64,000 bases of DNA from Desulfobacterium sp. (GCA_030145245.1 JAQYWC010000003.1:105151-169150), one strand, 5' to 3'; numbered from the stretch's first letter, positions 43,042-51,605 are shown. Numbers and translations: made by a program. Notes: generated by a model not told the origin, from the sequence alone.

Positions 43042-44391
43042 TCAGCCCTTCCTGGCCACAAGATAATCCCATAGCAGGCCCTTGAATCCGAACATGTTCA
43101 ATGCCTTCATCTTAATTTCACCCTTGGAAGGAGGGAAGATCCTGTCTTTTCTTTTACCAAACCCCGAGATGATCCGTTGACTGAGCTCCCGGGGGTCTAT
43201 TCCCGGCGAAAAATAGTAGACCGGTTTCAGCAGTGAGTCTGTGTCCGAAAGAATGTTCTCCCTGACCGCCCGGGTGTAAAGGTCTGTTCCAGGAAGGATT
43301 CTGATACCCGAATAGGCAAACACCACGCAGCCGTTGAGGCGCTCAATGTTTTGAAGCCCCTCCTCCACAGTTCCGGCACTCTCTTCCGGACCGCCGAACA
43401 TAATGAAGTGGGCCGCAGGGATCTCTTCTTCCCGGCAAAGTTCGTTGGTCTTAACCACATCAGAAAACGTGAATCCCTTGTTAATCCCTGCCAGGGTTGC
43501 ATCACAGCCGGCATCGGTTCCAAGCTCCATGGCGTATAGCCCCGAGCGTTTCATTATTCTCAGTCCGTCCCGTGTGATCCCCCTTGGGGAAAAAAAGGCT
43601 GACCATCGAACATCAAGGTCCCGCCGTATTATCTCCTCGGCAATGGTCAGGTAGTTTCCCTGGGAGTCGTTGAACAATGAGTCTGTAAAAAACAGGGAAC
43701 TGATGCCGTGGTCCTTTTTGAGACGTTCAATGTCGTCCACCACGGCCATGGGATCCCGAAAACGGAAACGGGTTCCTTCAAGGGCGGGGTAACTGCAATA
43801 GGCACACCTGTTGGGACATCCTCTCTTGGTCTGGATGTTTGCCATGGCGCTTTTATCAACGTAAAAATCAAGGAGATTATCCCTGTAGTCAGGAGAGATC
43901 ATCTTGTTTCCCGGCATGAGCCCGGAAGCAGAGAGAACAATCCTCGGCTGGGGTTTGTTCTCTTCCATGGCAGCAATGAACAGTGGGAAACTGTTTTCCC
44001 CCTCCCCGACAATGCCGTGGTCGGCACCGGTGTAATCAAGGATCTCCCGGGGAAGAAGGGAAAACGCTGACCCGCCAAGCACGATGGGCGAGGCTGACAG
44101 GGTTCTTATATGGGAGACAAGCTCTTTGACGTCCTTTAAGAACCAGCCGTCCTCATTGCTTGTGGAATCAACATTGTCGATGTTTCTGACGGAGATGCCG
44201 ATGAAATCAGGATTAAAATCTTGGATGGCGGCATTCAGTGCCAGGATGTCACGTTCCTGCTCAAGGAGGTCAAATTGTGCCACGGCATGCCCATGATTCT
44301 TGAGGGATGCTGCGACAATGGCCATTCCAATGGGATAGACCGGATTGGGACAGGTGCAGGTGTTAGATGATATAAGAAAAATTCTGCTCAT
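43042..44391 (-). CDS. B12-binding-type radical SAM protein (rSAM 3)
   Basis: A 449-residue protein with an N-terminal B12-binding-like domain (IVLGGSAFSLLP near 103, GIVGEGENSFP near 126) and a radical SAM barrel with KRGCPNRCAYCSYP (Cys 192, 196, 199). Proteins of this subfamily occur in lipid and polyene biosynthesis loci of delta-type bacteria. It overlaps the PagL-like gene by four bases and is the last gene of the 48.8-43.0 kb operon. The substrate is unknown; an acyl chain is inferred from context. Confidence 0.85.
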   Translation of the reverse strand: MSRIFLISSNTCTCPNPVYPIGMAIVAASLKNHGHAVAQFDLLEQERDILALNAAIQDFNPDFIGISVRNIDNVDSTSNEDGWFLKDVKELVSHIRTLSASPIVLGGSAFSLLPREILDYTGADHGIVGEGENSFPLFIAAMEENKPQPRIVLSASGLMPGNKMISPDYRDNLLDFYVDKSAMANIQTKRGCPNRCAYCSYPALEGTRFRFRDPMAVVDDIERLKKDHGISSLFFTDSLFNDSQGNYLTIAEEIIRRDLDVRWSAFFSPRGITRDGLRIMKRSGLYAMELGTDAGCDATLAGINKGFTFSDVVKTNELCREEEIPAAHFIMFGGPEESAGTVEEGLQNIERLNGCVVFAYSGIRILPGTDLYTRAVRENILSDTDSLLKPVYYFSPGIDPRELSQRIISGFGKRKDRIFPPSKGEIKMKALNMFGFKGLLWDYLVARKG

Positions 44392-44966
44392 AGGGGATTC
44401 CCTGGGGTTAGATAGCGTCCGATTAATAAGACAACGGCATTGGAGCCCCGGTTATCGGAATGAAGATTAGCATTGGACAGGTGCCAGAGTCGTAAGCAGC
44501 AGAAGATCGGAGGATTTCCCTTGATCTTTATTTCGGTTCCGATCCCGGCCCTAGGGTTGAAATTCAAGTTGCTCCCCTGGCCGTCAACCTTGTAATCGGT
44601 GTAGGCGATTCCTATTCCTGCCTCGACATAGGGCCTGAACCTTTGGGTTTCAAGTTTGTCCAGATAGAGAAGCGCTTCGATTCCGGCTGAGAGTATCAGG
44701 TCCTCTGTTTCCAGGGAGGAACCTATGCTTAACTCCGTTTTGAATTTCAGGCTATCCGGGGCCGGGTGCCCCCAGATGCGATCATAATCAAAAAGAAGAA
44801 AGGCGTTCACTCCTACAAAATCCCTGGCACTCTTCGGATCGTAGGCCAGACCGGCCATGGCACCGATTCCTGCCCTGGGTTTTAAAGAGGGAATGTCCTG
44901 GGCTCCGGCAACGGTCGCAACCAGAAGAACCAGACACAATACAGGGAATAGGAGTCTGCCCCCCAT
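44388..44966 (-). CDS. PagL-like outer-membrane lipid A 3-O-deacylase
   Basis: A 192-residue protein with a signal peptide (cleavage near AGA-Q, residue 23) and amphipathic beta strands of an eight-stranded barrel. The catalytic site LWHLSNANLHSDNRGSN has the His and Ser spacing of PagL (HxSNA). PagL removes the 3-linked acyl chain of lipid A. Its presence here suggests that lipid A is remodelled, or that the new chain is added to or removed from an LPS-like anchor. I start at ATG 44966, two bases after the ACP stop; a longer reading would cover the ACP gene. Confidence 0.75.
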   Translation of the reverse strand: MGGRLLFPVLCLVLLVATVAGAQDIPSLKPRAGIGAMAGLAYDPKSARDFVGVNAFLLFDYDRIWGHPAPDSLKFKTELSIGSSLETEDLILSAGIEALLYLDKLETQRFRPYVEAGIGIAYTDYKVDGQGSNLNFNPRAGIGTEIKIKGNPPIFCCLRLWHLSNANLHSDNRGSNAVVLLIGRYLTPGNPL

Positions 44967-44967
44967 A

Positions 44968-45240
44968 TCATCCTTGGTTTTCTTCGATAAACCGGGCCAG
45001 GGTTTCGATTGACTGAAAAACCGGCTTTGCCTGTTCCATGCTGGTGATTTCAACACCGAAATGGGTCTGGAGCTGAACAACCAGTTCAACGGCATCAAGG
45101 GAGTCAAGTTCAAGGCCCTCGCCAAACAACGGTGCGTTGTCATCGATCTCTCCCGGATCCACATCCTCCAGGTTCAATTCTTCCACGATTACTTTTTTAA
45201 GCTGCTCTTTCAACCTGTCAAATTCAATTACACTACCCAC
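44968..45240 (-). CDS. Acyl carrier protein (ACP 3)
   Basis: A 90-residue ACP with Ser in LELDSLDAVELV near residue 46 and the usual acidic helix II. It is followed directly by the PagL-like gene (TGATATG junction) and lies downstream of an LpxL-like acyltransferase, so it may be the donor for that acyltransferase. It is distinct from ACP 1 and ACP 2. Confidence 0.92.
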   Translation of the reverse strand: MGSVIEFDRLKEQLKKVIVEELNLEDVDPGEIDDNAPLFGEGLELDSLDAVELVVQLQTHFGVEITSMEQAKPVFQSIETLARFIEENQG

Positions 45241-45302
45241 AATAGATCCAACCTTTTCATCTGAAGTTAACTAACAAAGGCCTTTGAGGCCCAAAATTCC
45301 TA

Positions 45303-46244
45303 TCACAATTCCCACATATTGTAAAAATTAAAAAACTGGTAGGGAAATCTATCACAATATTGTTCCAGTGAGGCAATATAGTCTTCAAGGTAGGGTTGAT
45401 ACGCCTCTTTTTTCCGGCCAAGCCCCCGGGGCACGCGGATCACCTTTGAAAGTTCAACCCTGTAGCTGACCCCCTTAAGTTTGCTGGCAAAAAGCACCAG
45501 TACCGGTGCCCCGGTAGCCGAGGCGATTCTGAAAGCGCTGTAGGGGAACCGCGCTTTCGCCCCGAGAAACTCAGCTTCCAGACCGTTTTTTTCCGTGTCA
45601 AAGAGCCTGTCACCCATGACCGAAACCCCTTCTCCCCTGGCAAGGGCGTTCATGATCTCGATGGTTCCACCCAGATAACCTGAGGAATCGATCACCTTGA
45701 TATTTGAGGACTTCTCTTTTAAAAGAAGATAGTTGTCGTGGTCCTGGTATATCTGCATGACCATGTTCAGGGGGACCGGGATAAAATCAAGGGCGGACAT
45801 TGCTGCCTGCCAGCACCCTGCATGGGACATCAAAAGAATTATCCCCTTGTTATCCCCTTTGTTTTGCCCCTGGATCTCGTTGATCAGCTCGTAGAGCGCT
45901 TCTTTATCCGGACAGGTGGCGTTCATGGCAGAGGGTCCCTTGATGCTCACCGCAGCACTGTCGATGAGCCCCCGGCCCAGGGAAAGGATCAAGCGATAGG
46001 TGTGCATGAACCCCATGGCACCAGAAGCGTCCGGAAATCTTTTAGAGATGTAGTGGGAAGCGCTGGACCTGGCCCGGGGGCTGAACAGCAGGTAATAGAA
46101 GACAACAACATAGAGAAGGGCATAGGCCGGTTTCTGGCCCCCTGCCCGGATAAACCAGTAGAAAATTTTAAGTCCAAGCCCTGTCCCGAATTGCCGGGGA
46201 TTTTCTTTTCTTTCCGTGGGCCGGGCTTCACTCTCGTTATTCAA
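45303..46244 (-). CDS. LpxL/HtrB-like lysophospholipid acyltransferase
   Basis: A 313-residue membrane-associated acyltransferase of the LpxL/HtrB group, with a hydrophobic N-terminal helix (AYALLYVVVFYYLLF near 39-53) and the catalytic region LMSHAGCWQAAMSALD near residues 137-152. Classical members have HX4D or HX4E; here the fifth residue after His is Gln (HAGCWQ), so the charge-relay acid is missing or elsewhere. It would transfer an acyl chain from ACP to a glycolipid or lipid A-like acceptor. Its start overlaps the glycosyltransferase fusion gene. Confidence 0.8.
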   Translation of the reverse strand: MNNESEARPTERKENPRQFGTGLGLKIFYWFIRAGGQKPAYALLYVVVFYYLLFSPRARSSASHYISKRFPDASGAMGFMHTYRLILSLGRGLIDSAAVSIKGPSAMNATCPDKEALYELINEIQGQNKGDNKGIILLMSHAGCWQAAMSALDFIPVPLNMVMQIYQDHDNYLLLKEKSSNIKVIDSSGYLGGTIEIMNALARGEGVSVMGDRLFDTEKNGLEAEFLGAKARFPYSAFRIASATGAPVLVLFASKLKGVSYRVELSKVIRVPRGLGRKKEAYQPYLEDYIASLEQYCDRFPYQFFNFYNMWEL

Positions 46245-47406
46245 TGGTGGGCACCCTCCTTAATTTCTTTTTCATGGTAACCAGAACCTGAAAAATAGCT
46301 CCGCCAACGATGAGGCCTGCCAGAGGGGCAACAACAAGGGAGCCGAGAAACCATTCAAACAGCCGGTCCAGACATTGGTATCCCAGGGTCTCCATGGAAA
46401 TATCGGTTAAAAAATAGCCGTGTCTCATGAAATGACCGGTCTCGATGCATATGGCCGGCATTAAGGGAACCACGCAGAGCTGGCTTGTTGCAAGGGCAAC
46501 CAGCTTGTTGAGCCTGCAAAAACCTGCGACGATCAGGATGGCAAGGGTGTGGCAGGCAATGAGGGGAAGGGTTCCCAGAAACACCCCCACGGCACCTGAA
46601 ACGGCTATCCTGCCAGGGGACATGTTGGAATCGGCAAGCCGCTTCAACGACCTGACAGGTTTTAACACCGTGAGCCTTTCCGGCCGGGAATCCTCGTTGA
46701 ACTGCCTGTGGGGAAACGGCAGAAACGACCGCAGGGTCAGCTTGGCATTGAGGTGGGTGAGATACAGGTTGTCCTTCAGGAATTTAAAATGGGAAATCCG
46801 TTCACCCTTTGGCTGGTAAAGAACGGATATATCCACCTCTTTCAGGGCAATACCGGCCCAGGCTGATTTCACAAGGACTTCCACCTCAAAGGAGTAGCGT
46901 TTCTCCTTAAAATCGAAAAATTCAAACAGGGCAAGGGGATAGGCCCGGAATCCGCTCTGGACATCGGAAACCTTACGACCTGTCTCTATCCTGAGCCAGA
47001 AATTGGAGAAGGATCGCCCAAACACCGAGGAAAATGGCACGTTTTCGGTGTTGAAATTGCGCTTGCCGATGATGATGGCGTTGGGATGGCACTCAATTTT
47101 AATTTTGAACAGGGGTATGTCTGCGGGACTGTGCTGGAGGTCGGCATCCATGGTGATGATATGGGTATACCCCATGGAGAGCGCCTCTTTTGCACCGGTC
47201 CTGATGGCAACACCCTTACCCAGGTTCCTGGCGTGGGACAGACGGCGAACATCAAGGTCACTTATGCTGTCCAATGAACCGTCCGTGCTGCCGTCATCCA
47301 CTACCATTACGTCGGCATGGAATCCAAGGGCCTCCTTTACCACCTGCCGCAGGCTGGCCCCGTGGTTGAACACGGGGATCAGAACCAGGATCTTATTTTT
47401 TTCCAT
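46237..47406 (-). CDS. GT2 glycosyltransferase fused to DUF2062 membrane domain
   Basis: About 389 residues. Residues 1-235 form a GT-A family 2 glycosyltransferase: LVLIPVFNHGASL near the start, VVDDGSTDGSL, the DXD-type MDADLQH near 88, and VSDVQSGFRAYP near 144. Residues 255-385 are hydrophobic with the DUF2062 pattern (GVFLGTLPLIACHT). It should transfer a sugar from a nucleotide donor to a lipid carrier or the polyene anchor at the membrane. I start at ATG 47406, overlapping the radical SAM stop; a TTG at 47427 is the alternative. This fusion is common beside LpxL-like genes in aryl-polyene clusters. Confidence 0.85.
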   Translation of the reverse strand: MEKNKILVLIPVFNHGASLRQVVKEALGFHADVMVVDDGSTDGSLDSISDLDVRRLSHARNLGKGVAIRTGAKEALSMGYTHIITMDADLQHSPADIPLFKIKIECHPNAIIIGKRNFNTENVPFSSVFGRSFSNFWLRIETGRKVSDVQSGFRAYPLALFEFFDFKEKRYSFEVEVLVKSAWAGIALKEVDISVLYQPKGERISHFKFLKDNLYLTHLNAKLTLRSFLPFPHRQFNEDSRPERLTVLKPVRSLKRLADSNMSPGRIAVSGAVGVFLGTLPLIACHTLAILIVAGFCRLNKLVALATSQLCVVPLMPAICIETGHFMRHGYFLTDISMETLGYQCLDRLFEWFLGSLVVAPLAGLIVGGAIFQVLVTMKKKLRRVPTIE

Positions 47407-48841
47407 ATCGGGAACTGTTTCTCGCAAATCCTATAAATTGGGGAAGCCCCATGATGAACCTGTACCAGGAGTCGGGAGAGCGCCAAACCATGGTAAAATA
47501 TCCCCATAGTACCTTGGCCCTCAGAAAATGTCTTTTGTAGAACCTTACAAACAGCTCTTCGAGCCGCTCCCGGGTCAGCCCCCTTGGAATGAAGAGAAAG
47601 TGCATGCAGTCCATCTTTTCCAGGTCATTGTCGAACTGCCCACGGGTCTCGATATCCCGGGTAACGGGCGCCCCTGGAAAAGGAGTGAACTTTGCAAGGT
47701 TGAAATCATCCACAGGAAGGGAATACACGTAATCCATGCTCTTCTTTATGCTGGCTTCGCTTTCACCCGGAAGTCCCATCATTAACAATCCCTTAACCCG
47801 GATGCCTGCCTTTTTGATAAGCCGGATCTTCTGTTCCAGCATTCGAAGGTCAGCGTTTTGGCGGTGCATGGCCAGAAGGTCGGGATCACCTGTCTCTATG
47901 CCGAGGCTGATCATCCAGCATCCGGCCTGTTTCATCTTCTGAAGCAGGGGATAATCGATATGCTCGGCCCGGACGGCACAGTTGAATGTCATGGCAAGGG
48001 GCTTTGCAATAAGACGGTCCATGAGCGCCTCCACCCGTTTCCGGTTAAAGGTGAACTGGTCGTCGTAAAAATTGATGTGACGGATGTTAAACCGTGTTTT
48101 CAGGTATTCCAGGTGGCGGTAGAGGTAATCTGCCGAGTTATAGCGAAAGCTTCTCCTGAAAACGCTCCGGTCGCAATAGGAGCAGGCATAGGGGCAGCCC
48201 CTGCTTGAGATGCAGCTGGTATTGGGGGTCTTGGGATAGTTGAATATGGGCAGGCTGTAACGCTCGGGATAGCCTGCAAGCTTTTCATAGGCCGGAAACG
48301 GAAGGGCGTCCAGATCCAGGAGAGCCTTTCGGTATCCGGTAAAAAGGATCTCTCCCTCTTCCCCCCTGTGGACAATGCCCTCTATCTCCCCTGCCTGGTC
48401 AGGACCGGCCAGTATGATTTCCCTGAAGGTCTCCTCCCCCTCTCCCACGCAGACATAATCGATCCCGGGATAATCTTGGAGGATGTCCTGTTTCAGGGCT
48501 GAAACATGGGGACCGCCGAATACGGCCTTAACCCCGGGAAGAATTTGCTTGGCAAAGGTGAGAATCCGCACTCCGTCAAGGAAACTTGAGGAGGTGCAGC
48601 TGAAACCGATGAAGTCGGGTTGCTCCCTTAGGAGGTACGCCTCGATCAGGGCATCGGAATCGGGGTTGGCATAACAATCGATAATGTCTGCAGTGATGTC
48701 ATGGGCCTCAAGATAGGCGGCAATGGATGCAAGCCCCAGGGGCGGCATGATATTCGCCTTTCTCGAGATATCCTTGTCGGCATCAGCTGATTTATATCCG
48801 AGGGGATGCAGCAGCAGTGTCTTTTTTCGTATCAACGTCAT
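47393..48841 (-). CDS. B12-binding-type radical SAM protein (rSAM 4)
   Basis: A 482-residue protein and the most canonical of the four: B12-binding-like domain (residues 1-145; MPPLGLASIAAYLEAHD near 32, AVFGGPHVSALKQDI near 106, YVCVGEGEETFREI near 129) and radical SAM cluster SRGCPYACSYCDR (Cys 216, 220, 223). It is the first gene of the operon rSAM 4, GT2-DUF2062, acyltransferase, ACP 3, PagL-like, rSAM 3. It probably modifies a lipid chain by radical methylation or C-C bond formation; the exact reaction is unknown. Confidence 0.88.
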   Translation of the reverse strand: MTLIRKKTLLLHPLGYKSADADKDISRKANIMPPLGLASIAAYLEAHDITADIIDCYANPDSDALIEAYLLREQPDFIGFSCTSSSFLDGVRILTFAKQILPGVKAVFGGPHVSALKQDILQDYPGIDYVCVGEGEETFREIILAGPDQAGEIEGIVHRGEEGEILFTGYRKALLDLDALPFPAYEKLAGYPERYSLPIFNYPKTPNTSCISSRGCPYACSYCDRSVFRRSFRYNSADYLYRHLEYLKTRFNIRHINFYDDQFTFNRKRVEALMDRLIAKPLAMTFNCAVRAEHIDYPLLQKMKQAGCWMISLGIETGDPDLLAMHRQNADLRMLEQKIRLIKKAGIRVKGLLMMGLPGESEASIKKSMDYVYSLPVDDFNLAKFTPFPGAPVTRDIETRGQFDNDLEKMDCMHFLFIPRGLTRERLEELFVRFYKRHFLRAKVLWGYFTMVWRSPDSWYRFIMGLPQFIGFARNSSRYGKK

Positions 48842-48868
48842 TGTATGTGTCCGCTAATTTTATCTCAT

Positions 48869-48906
48869 AACACCCCTGCCTCCCGGATGGAGGAGGCAGG
48901 GGTGTT
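48869..48906 (-). terminator. Terminator-like hairpin downstream of purC
   Basis: A perfect 15-base inverted repeat (AACACCCCTGCCTCC at 48869-48883, complement at 48892-48906) with an 8-base loop. No long T run follows on the minus strand, so the call rests on the hairpin and its position between purC and the rSAM 4 operon. Confidence 0.6.
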
Positions 48907-48928
48907 CATATCGGCATGCCCGGCATCC

Positions 48929-49008
48929 CCGGAGATTTTTGCACCGCTTCGTCCCCAAGGATTATGTCACCCCCAGAGATTCTACACCGCTCATCCCCAA
49001 GGTTTATG
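48929..49008. repeat. Imperfect direct repeat, about 38 bases, two copies
   Basis: Copy 1 (about 48929-48966) and copy 2 (about 48971-49008) share the pattern AGAT, then CACCGCT, then TCCCCAAGG and TTATG. They lie between purC and its terminator-like hairpin. No function is evident. Confidence 0.55.
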
Positions 49009-49032
49009 CCTGCAATTTGATTGTTTAGTGCA

Positions 49033-49920
49033 TCAGTCCTGGCCTGTGATCAGGTCAAGCACTTCCTGGTACTTGGCGGCGGTTCCCTGGATCACCTCTT
49101 CGGGAAGTTTCGGTCCCGGGGCGGTCTTGTCCCAGCCGGAGGCGGTGAGCCAGTCCCGGGCAAACTGCTTGTCATAACTCTTCTGGGCTCCGCCAGGCGT
49201 ATAGCTGTCTTTGGGCCAGAACCGGGATGAATCCGGGGTGAGCACCTCGTCGATGAGGATGATTTCGTCATCAACGATACCGAACTCAAACTTGGTGTCC
49301 GCAATGATGATTCCCTTTTCCAGAGCTTTTTCCGCACCCTTGAGGTAGATCTTGATGCTCAGCTCCTTCAGGCGTTCCGCCCGCTCCTCACCGAGTATTT
49401 TCTTGGCTTCTTCAAAATCGATGTTGATGTCGTGGTCCCCCACCTCAGCCTTGGTTGATGGGGTGAAGATGGGTTCCGGCAGCCGGTCGGACTCGGTCAG
49501 CCCCTTGGGAAGCTCGATGCCGCAGAGGGTTCCGTTCTCTTTGTAGGATTTCCATCCGGATCCTGAGATATAGCCCCTGACAATGCACTCAACCTGCAGG
49601 GGTTCCGCCTTTTTGACCAGCATGGACCGGCCTTCGAGAATATCCGCGTACTTCTGGCAGGACTCGGGAAAGTCTGCGACATCCGTTGAGATCAGATGAT
49701 TCCCGACCAGCGGCTCCATCTCCTTGAACCAGAAAGCGGATATCTGGGTCAGGACCCTGCCCTTTCCGGGGATTCCGTCGGGAAGAACAACATCAAAGGC
49801 CGAGAGCCTGTCCGTTGTTACCATGAGGAACGCATCCCCTGTGTCATATATATCCCTGACCTTGCCTTTTCTTACAAGGTTGAGGTCTGAAAACTCTGTT
49901 TCTCTAACTGGCTTGTCCAT
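49033..49920 (-). CDS. purC: Phosphoribosylaminoimidazole-succinocarboxamide (SAICAR) synthase
   Basis: A cytoplasmic purine biosynthesis enzyme joining aspartate to CAIR with ATP. At 295 residues it is of the longer, eukaryote-like SAICAR synthase type. Motifs: [14 protein letters not shown] near 16, [22 protein letters not shown] near 33, [16 protein letters not shown] near 108, [18 protein letters not shown] near 205, and DSSRFWP. I start at ATG 49920 with GGAGG upstream; the preceding TTG would add one residue. It is monocistronic. Confidence 0.95.
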   Translation of the reverse strand: MDKPVRETEFSDLNLVRKGKVRDIYDTGDAFLMVTTDRLSAFDVVLPDGIPGKGRVLTQISAFWFKEMEPLVGNHLISTDVADFPESCQKYADILEGRSMLVKKAEPLQVECIVRGYISGSGWKSYKENGTLCGIELPKGLTESDRLPEPIFTPSTKAEVGDHDINIDFEEAKKILGEERAERLKELSIKIYLKGAEKALEKGIIIADTKFEFGIVDDEIILIDEVLTPDSSRFWPKDSYTPGGAQKSYDKQFARDWLTASGWDKTAPGPKLPEEVIQGTAAKYQEVLDLITGQD

Positions 49921-49931
49921 CAACGGCCTCC

Positions 49932-49973
49932 ATATTTAATTAGAAATAATCTATATTTAATTAGAAATAATCT
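49932..49973. repeat. Two tandem 21-base AT-rich repeats upstream of purC
   Basis: Two identical units (beginning ATATTTAATTAG and ending AAATAATCT) lie back to back, starting 11 bases before the purC ATG. They may be regulatory sites or replication slippage. The position inside the leader suggests an effect on purC expression, but nothing proves it. Confidence 0.7.
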
Positions 49974-50315
49974 ATGTTCTTTGGAAATGCCACACGTAAC
50001 TATCACAATCGTTCCTGTTTTTCCACTCCATAAATATAACACTCTTTTTTATAATTTGGTCAACAACCTCGTCAATTTAAGCTGACAGCCTTTAAAAAAG
50101 TTGGTAGAATCCCCTTGCAATAAAATTTTCATATGATAAGTGAAAGGCACGTATTTACCTGACTTGAGTGAGGAAACTGCGGCATACGATTATTATTAAC
50201 AGCATGTCAACAACGATAGTCACATTTTCCTTCATCAACAACCCTAACGCTTTTTTCAACGAGTACAATACCGCATCCATCAAGGATCACTGTACCCACC
50301 AAGGAGCACTGTATA
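49974..50315. other. Intergenic region between purC and tmcD
   Basis: No gene is seen in this divergent AT-rich stretch of about 340 bases. It should carry the purC promoter (minus) and the tmc operon promoter (plus). I looked for sigma-54 type GG-N10-GC boxes and found none with correct spacing. The Shine-Dalgarno AAGGAG of tmcD lies at its end. Confidence 0.6.
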
Positions 50316-51584
50316 ATGACAGACACAGATAACTGGGACTGGGAAACCGGCAGGAAACCTGTTGCAGACCTTTCCCTGTGGCAGGAGAGCTACTCCTATC
50401 AGGAGGAGCCCTTTGCAAGCCCGGACGGAGAGACCGTCGCCTCCGTCGTCAGAAATGAAGACGAGGAATTTACCGTGGCCACCCAGGCTGCGGGCAAGGA
50501 GATTCAAACCTGGGAAAACGCCTATGACAAGGTGTGGAACCTGAAATACGGTCCGGACGGACGCCTCTCCGCCCTGATATCGGACATGGCTGAATGGACC
50601 GTGTCAACGGATGACACCCCCTGGGAAAACACCTATGATTTTGTATGGGACATGACCCTGACAGCCCCTGGGGATCACATTGCGGTTTCCGCCCAGAAAG
50701 AGCTTCAATACTCTGCCGTCATAGACGATATTCCCTGGGAGACACAATTTACAAGGCTCACGGGCATGACCCTCAGCCAGGACGGCAAACATACCGCTGC
50801 CGTCATTGAAACCGAACTGCTCCTTGAAGCCGAGATATTCAAGTTCAGGAAGGGGTGCTATTCGGTGGCCATTGATGGCACACCCTGGAAGCAGACCTTT
50901 ATGAACGTATGGGAACCCTGCTTTTCCAGGGACAGTTCCCATGTAGCCGCATCGGTGAGAACCAACTACCGGGATTACACCATTGCCGTGAACGGAAAAG
51001 CCTGGGACCGGAACTACGGTTCGGTTTGGGCTCCCGTGTTTTCTCCGACTGATGATTCCGTCATCGCCCCTGTAAAAGAGAACGGCCGCTGGACCCTTGC
51101 AACCGATGGCGGCAAGGTCTGGGACACCTCTTTCTCCCAACTCTGGCACCCGACCTACTCCCTTGACGGCAACCGCATCGCTGCCATTGTGGCACCGACT
51201 TTCGGTCTCTGGACCGTGGCCGTTGATGGAATTGCCTGGGAGGCGACCTTTAACGAGTTCCTGACCGATCTTGTCCTGTCCCCGGACGGCCAGCGGGCCG
51301 GATGCATTTTCAAGCATGACGGCATGTGGGGCGTGGCTGTGGACGGCAAACCCTGGCAGGGCCGGTTCGACATGGCCTGGAAGCCAGTGTTCAGCCGTGA
51401 CGGCAACCACGTGGCAGCCAAGGTGGAGACCAACGGTTCCTACACCGTTGTGGTTGACGGTGTACCCCTGGACCGCAGCTTCAGCCGGCTTGAAATGCCG
51501 GTTTTCAGCCCGGACGGCTCCCGGCTTCTCCTCAGAGGCGTGGAAAAGGATGTCTATTACCGGGAAATCGTTGATCTTGGTTAA
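50316..51584 (+). CDS. tmcD: Tmc redox complex subunit TmcD (Trp-rich beta-propeller)
   Basis: A 422-residue soluble protein with about nine Trp-rich repeats of roughly 40-45 residues (for example PWENTYDFVWDM and PWQGRFDMAWKPVFSRDGNH), which look like beta-propeller blades. The Tmc complex of sulfate reducers has a Trp-rich cytoplasmic subunit, TmcD, and the genes that follow (cytochrome b, CCG-type iron-sulfur protein, tetraheme cytochrome) confirm the assignment. It has no signal peptide. Its role is structural or unknown in a complex that passes electrons between periplasmic type I cytochrome c3 and the cytoplasm for sulfate reduction. It is the first gene of tmcDCBA. Confidence 0.85.
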   Translation: MTDTDNWDWETGRKPVADLSLWQESYSYQEEPFASPDGETVASVVRNEDEEFTVATQAAGKEIQTWENAYDKVWNLKYGPDGRLSALISDMAEWTVSTDDTPWENTYDFVWDMTLTAPGDHIAVSAQKELQYSAVIDDIPWETQFTRLTGMTLSQDGKHTAAVIETELLLEAEIFKFRKGCYSVAIDGTPWKQTFMNVWEPCFSRDSSHVAASVRTNYRDYTIAVNGKAWDRNYGSVWAPVFSPTDDSVIAPVKENGRWTLATDGGKVWDTSFSQLWHPTYSLDGNRIAAIVAPTFGLWTVAVDGIAWEATFNEFLTDLVLSPDGQRAGCIFKHDGMWGVAVDGKPWQGRFDMAWKPVFSRDGNHVAAKVETNGSYTVVVDGVPLDRSFSRLEMPVFSPDGSRLLLRGVEKDVYYREIVDLG

Positions 51585-51605
51585 TTTTTTTTAGGAGAAC
51601 TTTCA

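Noticed and set aside
44967..45164. N-terminal extension of the PagL-like protein
   Set aside because: It lies entirely over the ACP gene; the signal peptide begins at ATG 44966.
48869..49008. CRISPR-like array
   Set aside because: Only one hairpin and two imperfect direct repeats; no regular spacers.
50098..50130. Sigma-54 promoter before tmcD
   Set aside because: A GG and a GC element are present but 12 bases apart instead of 10.
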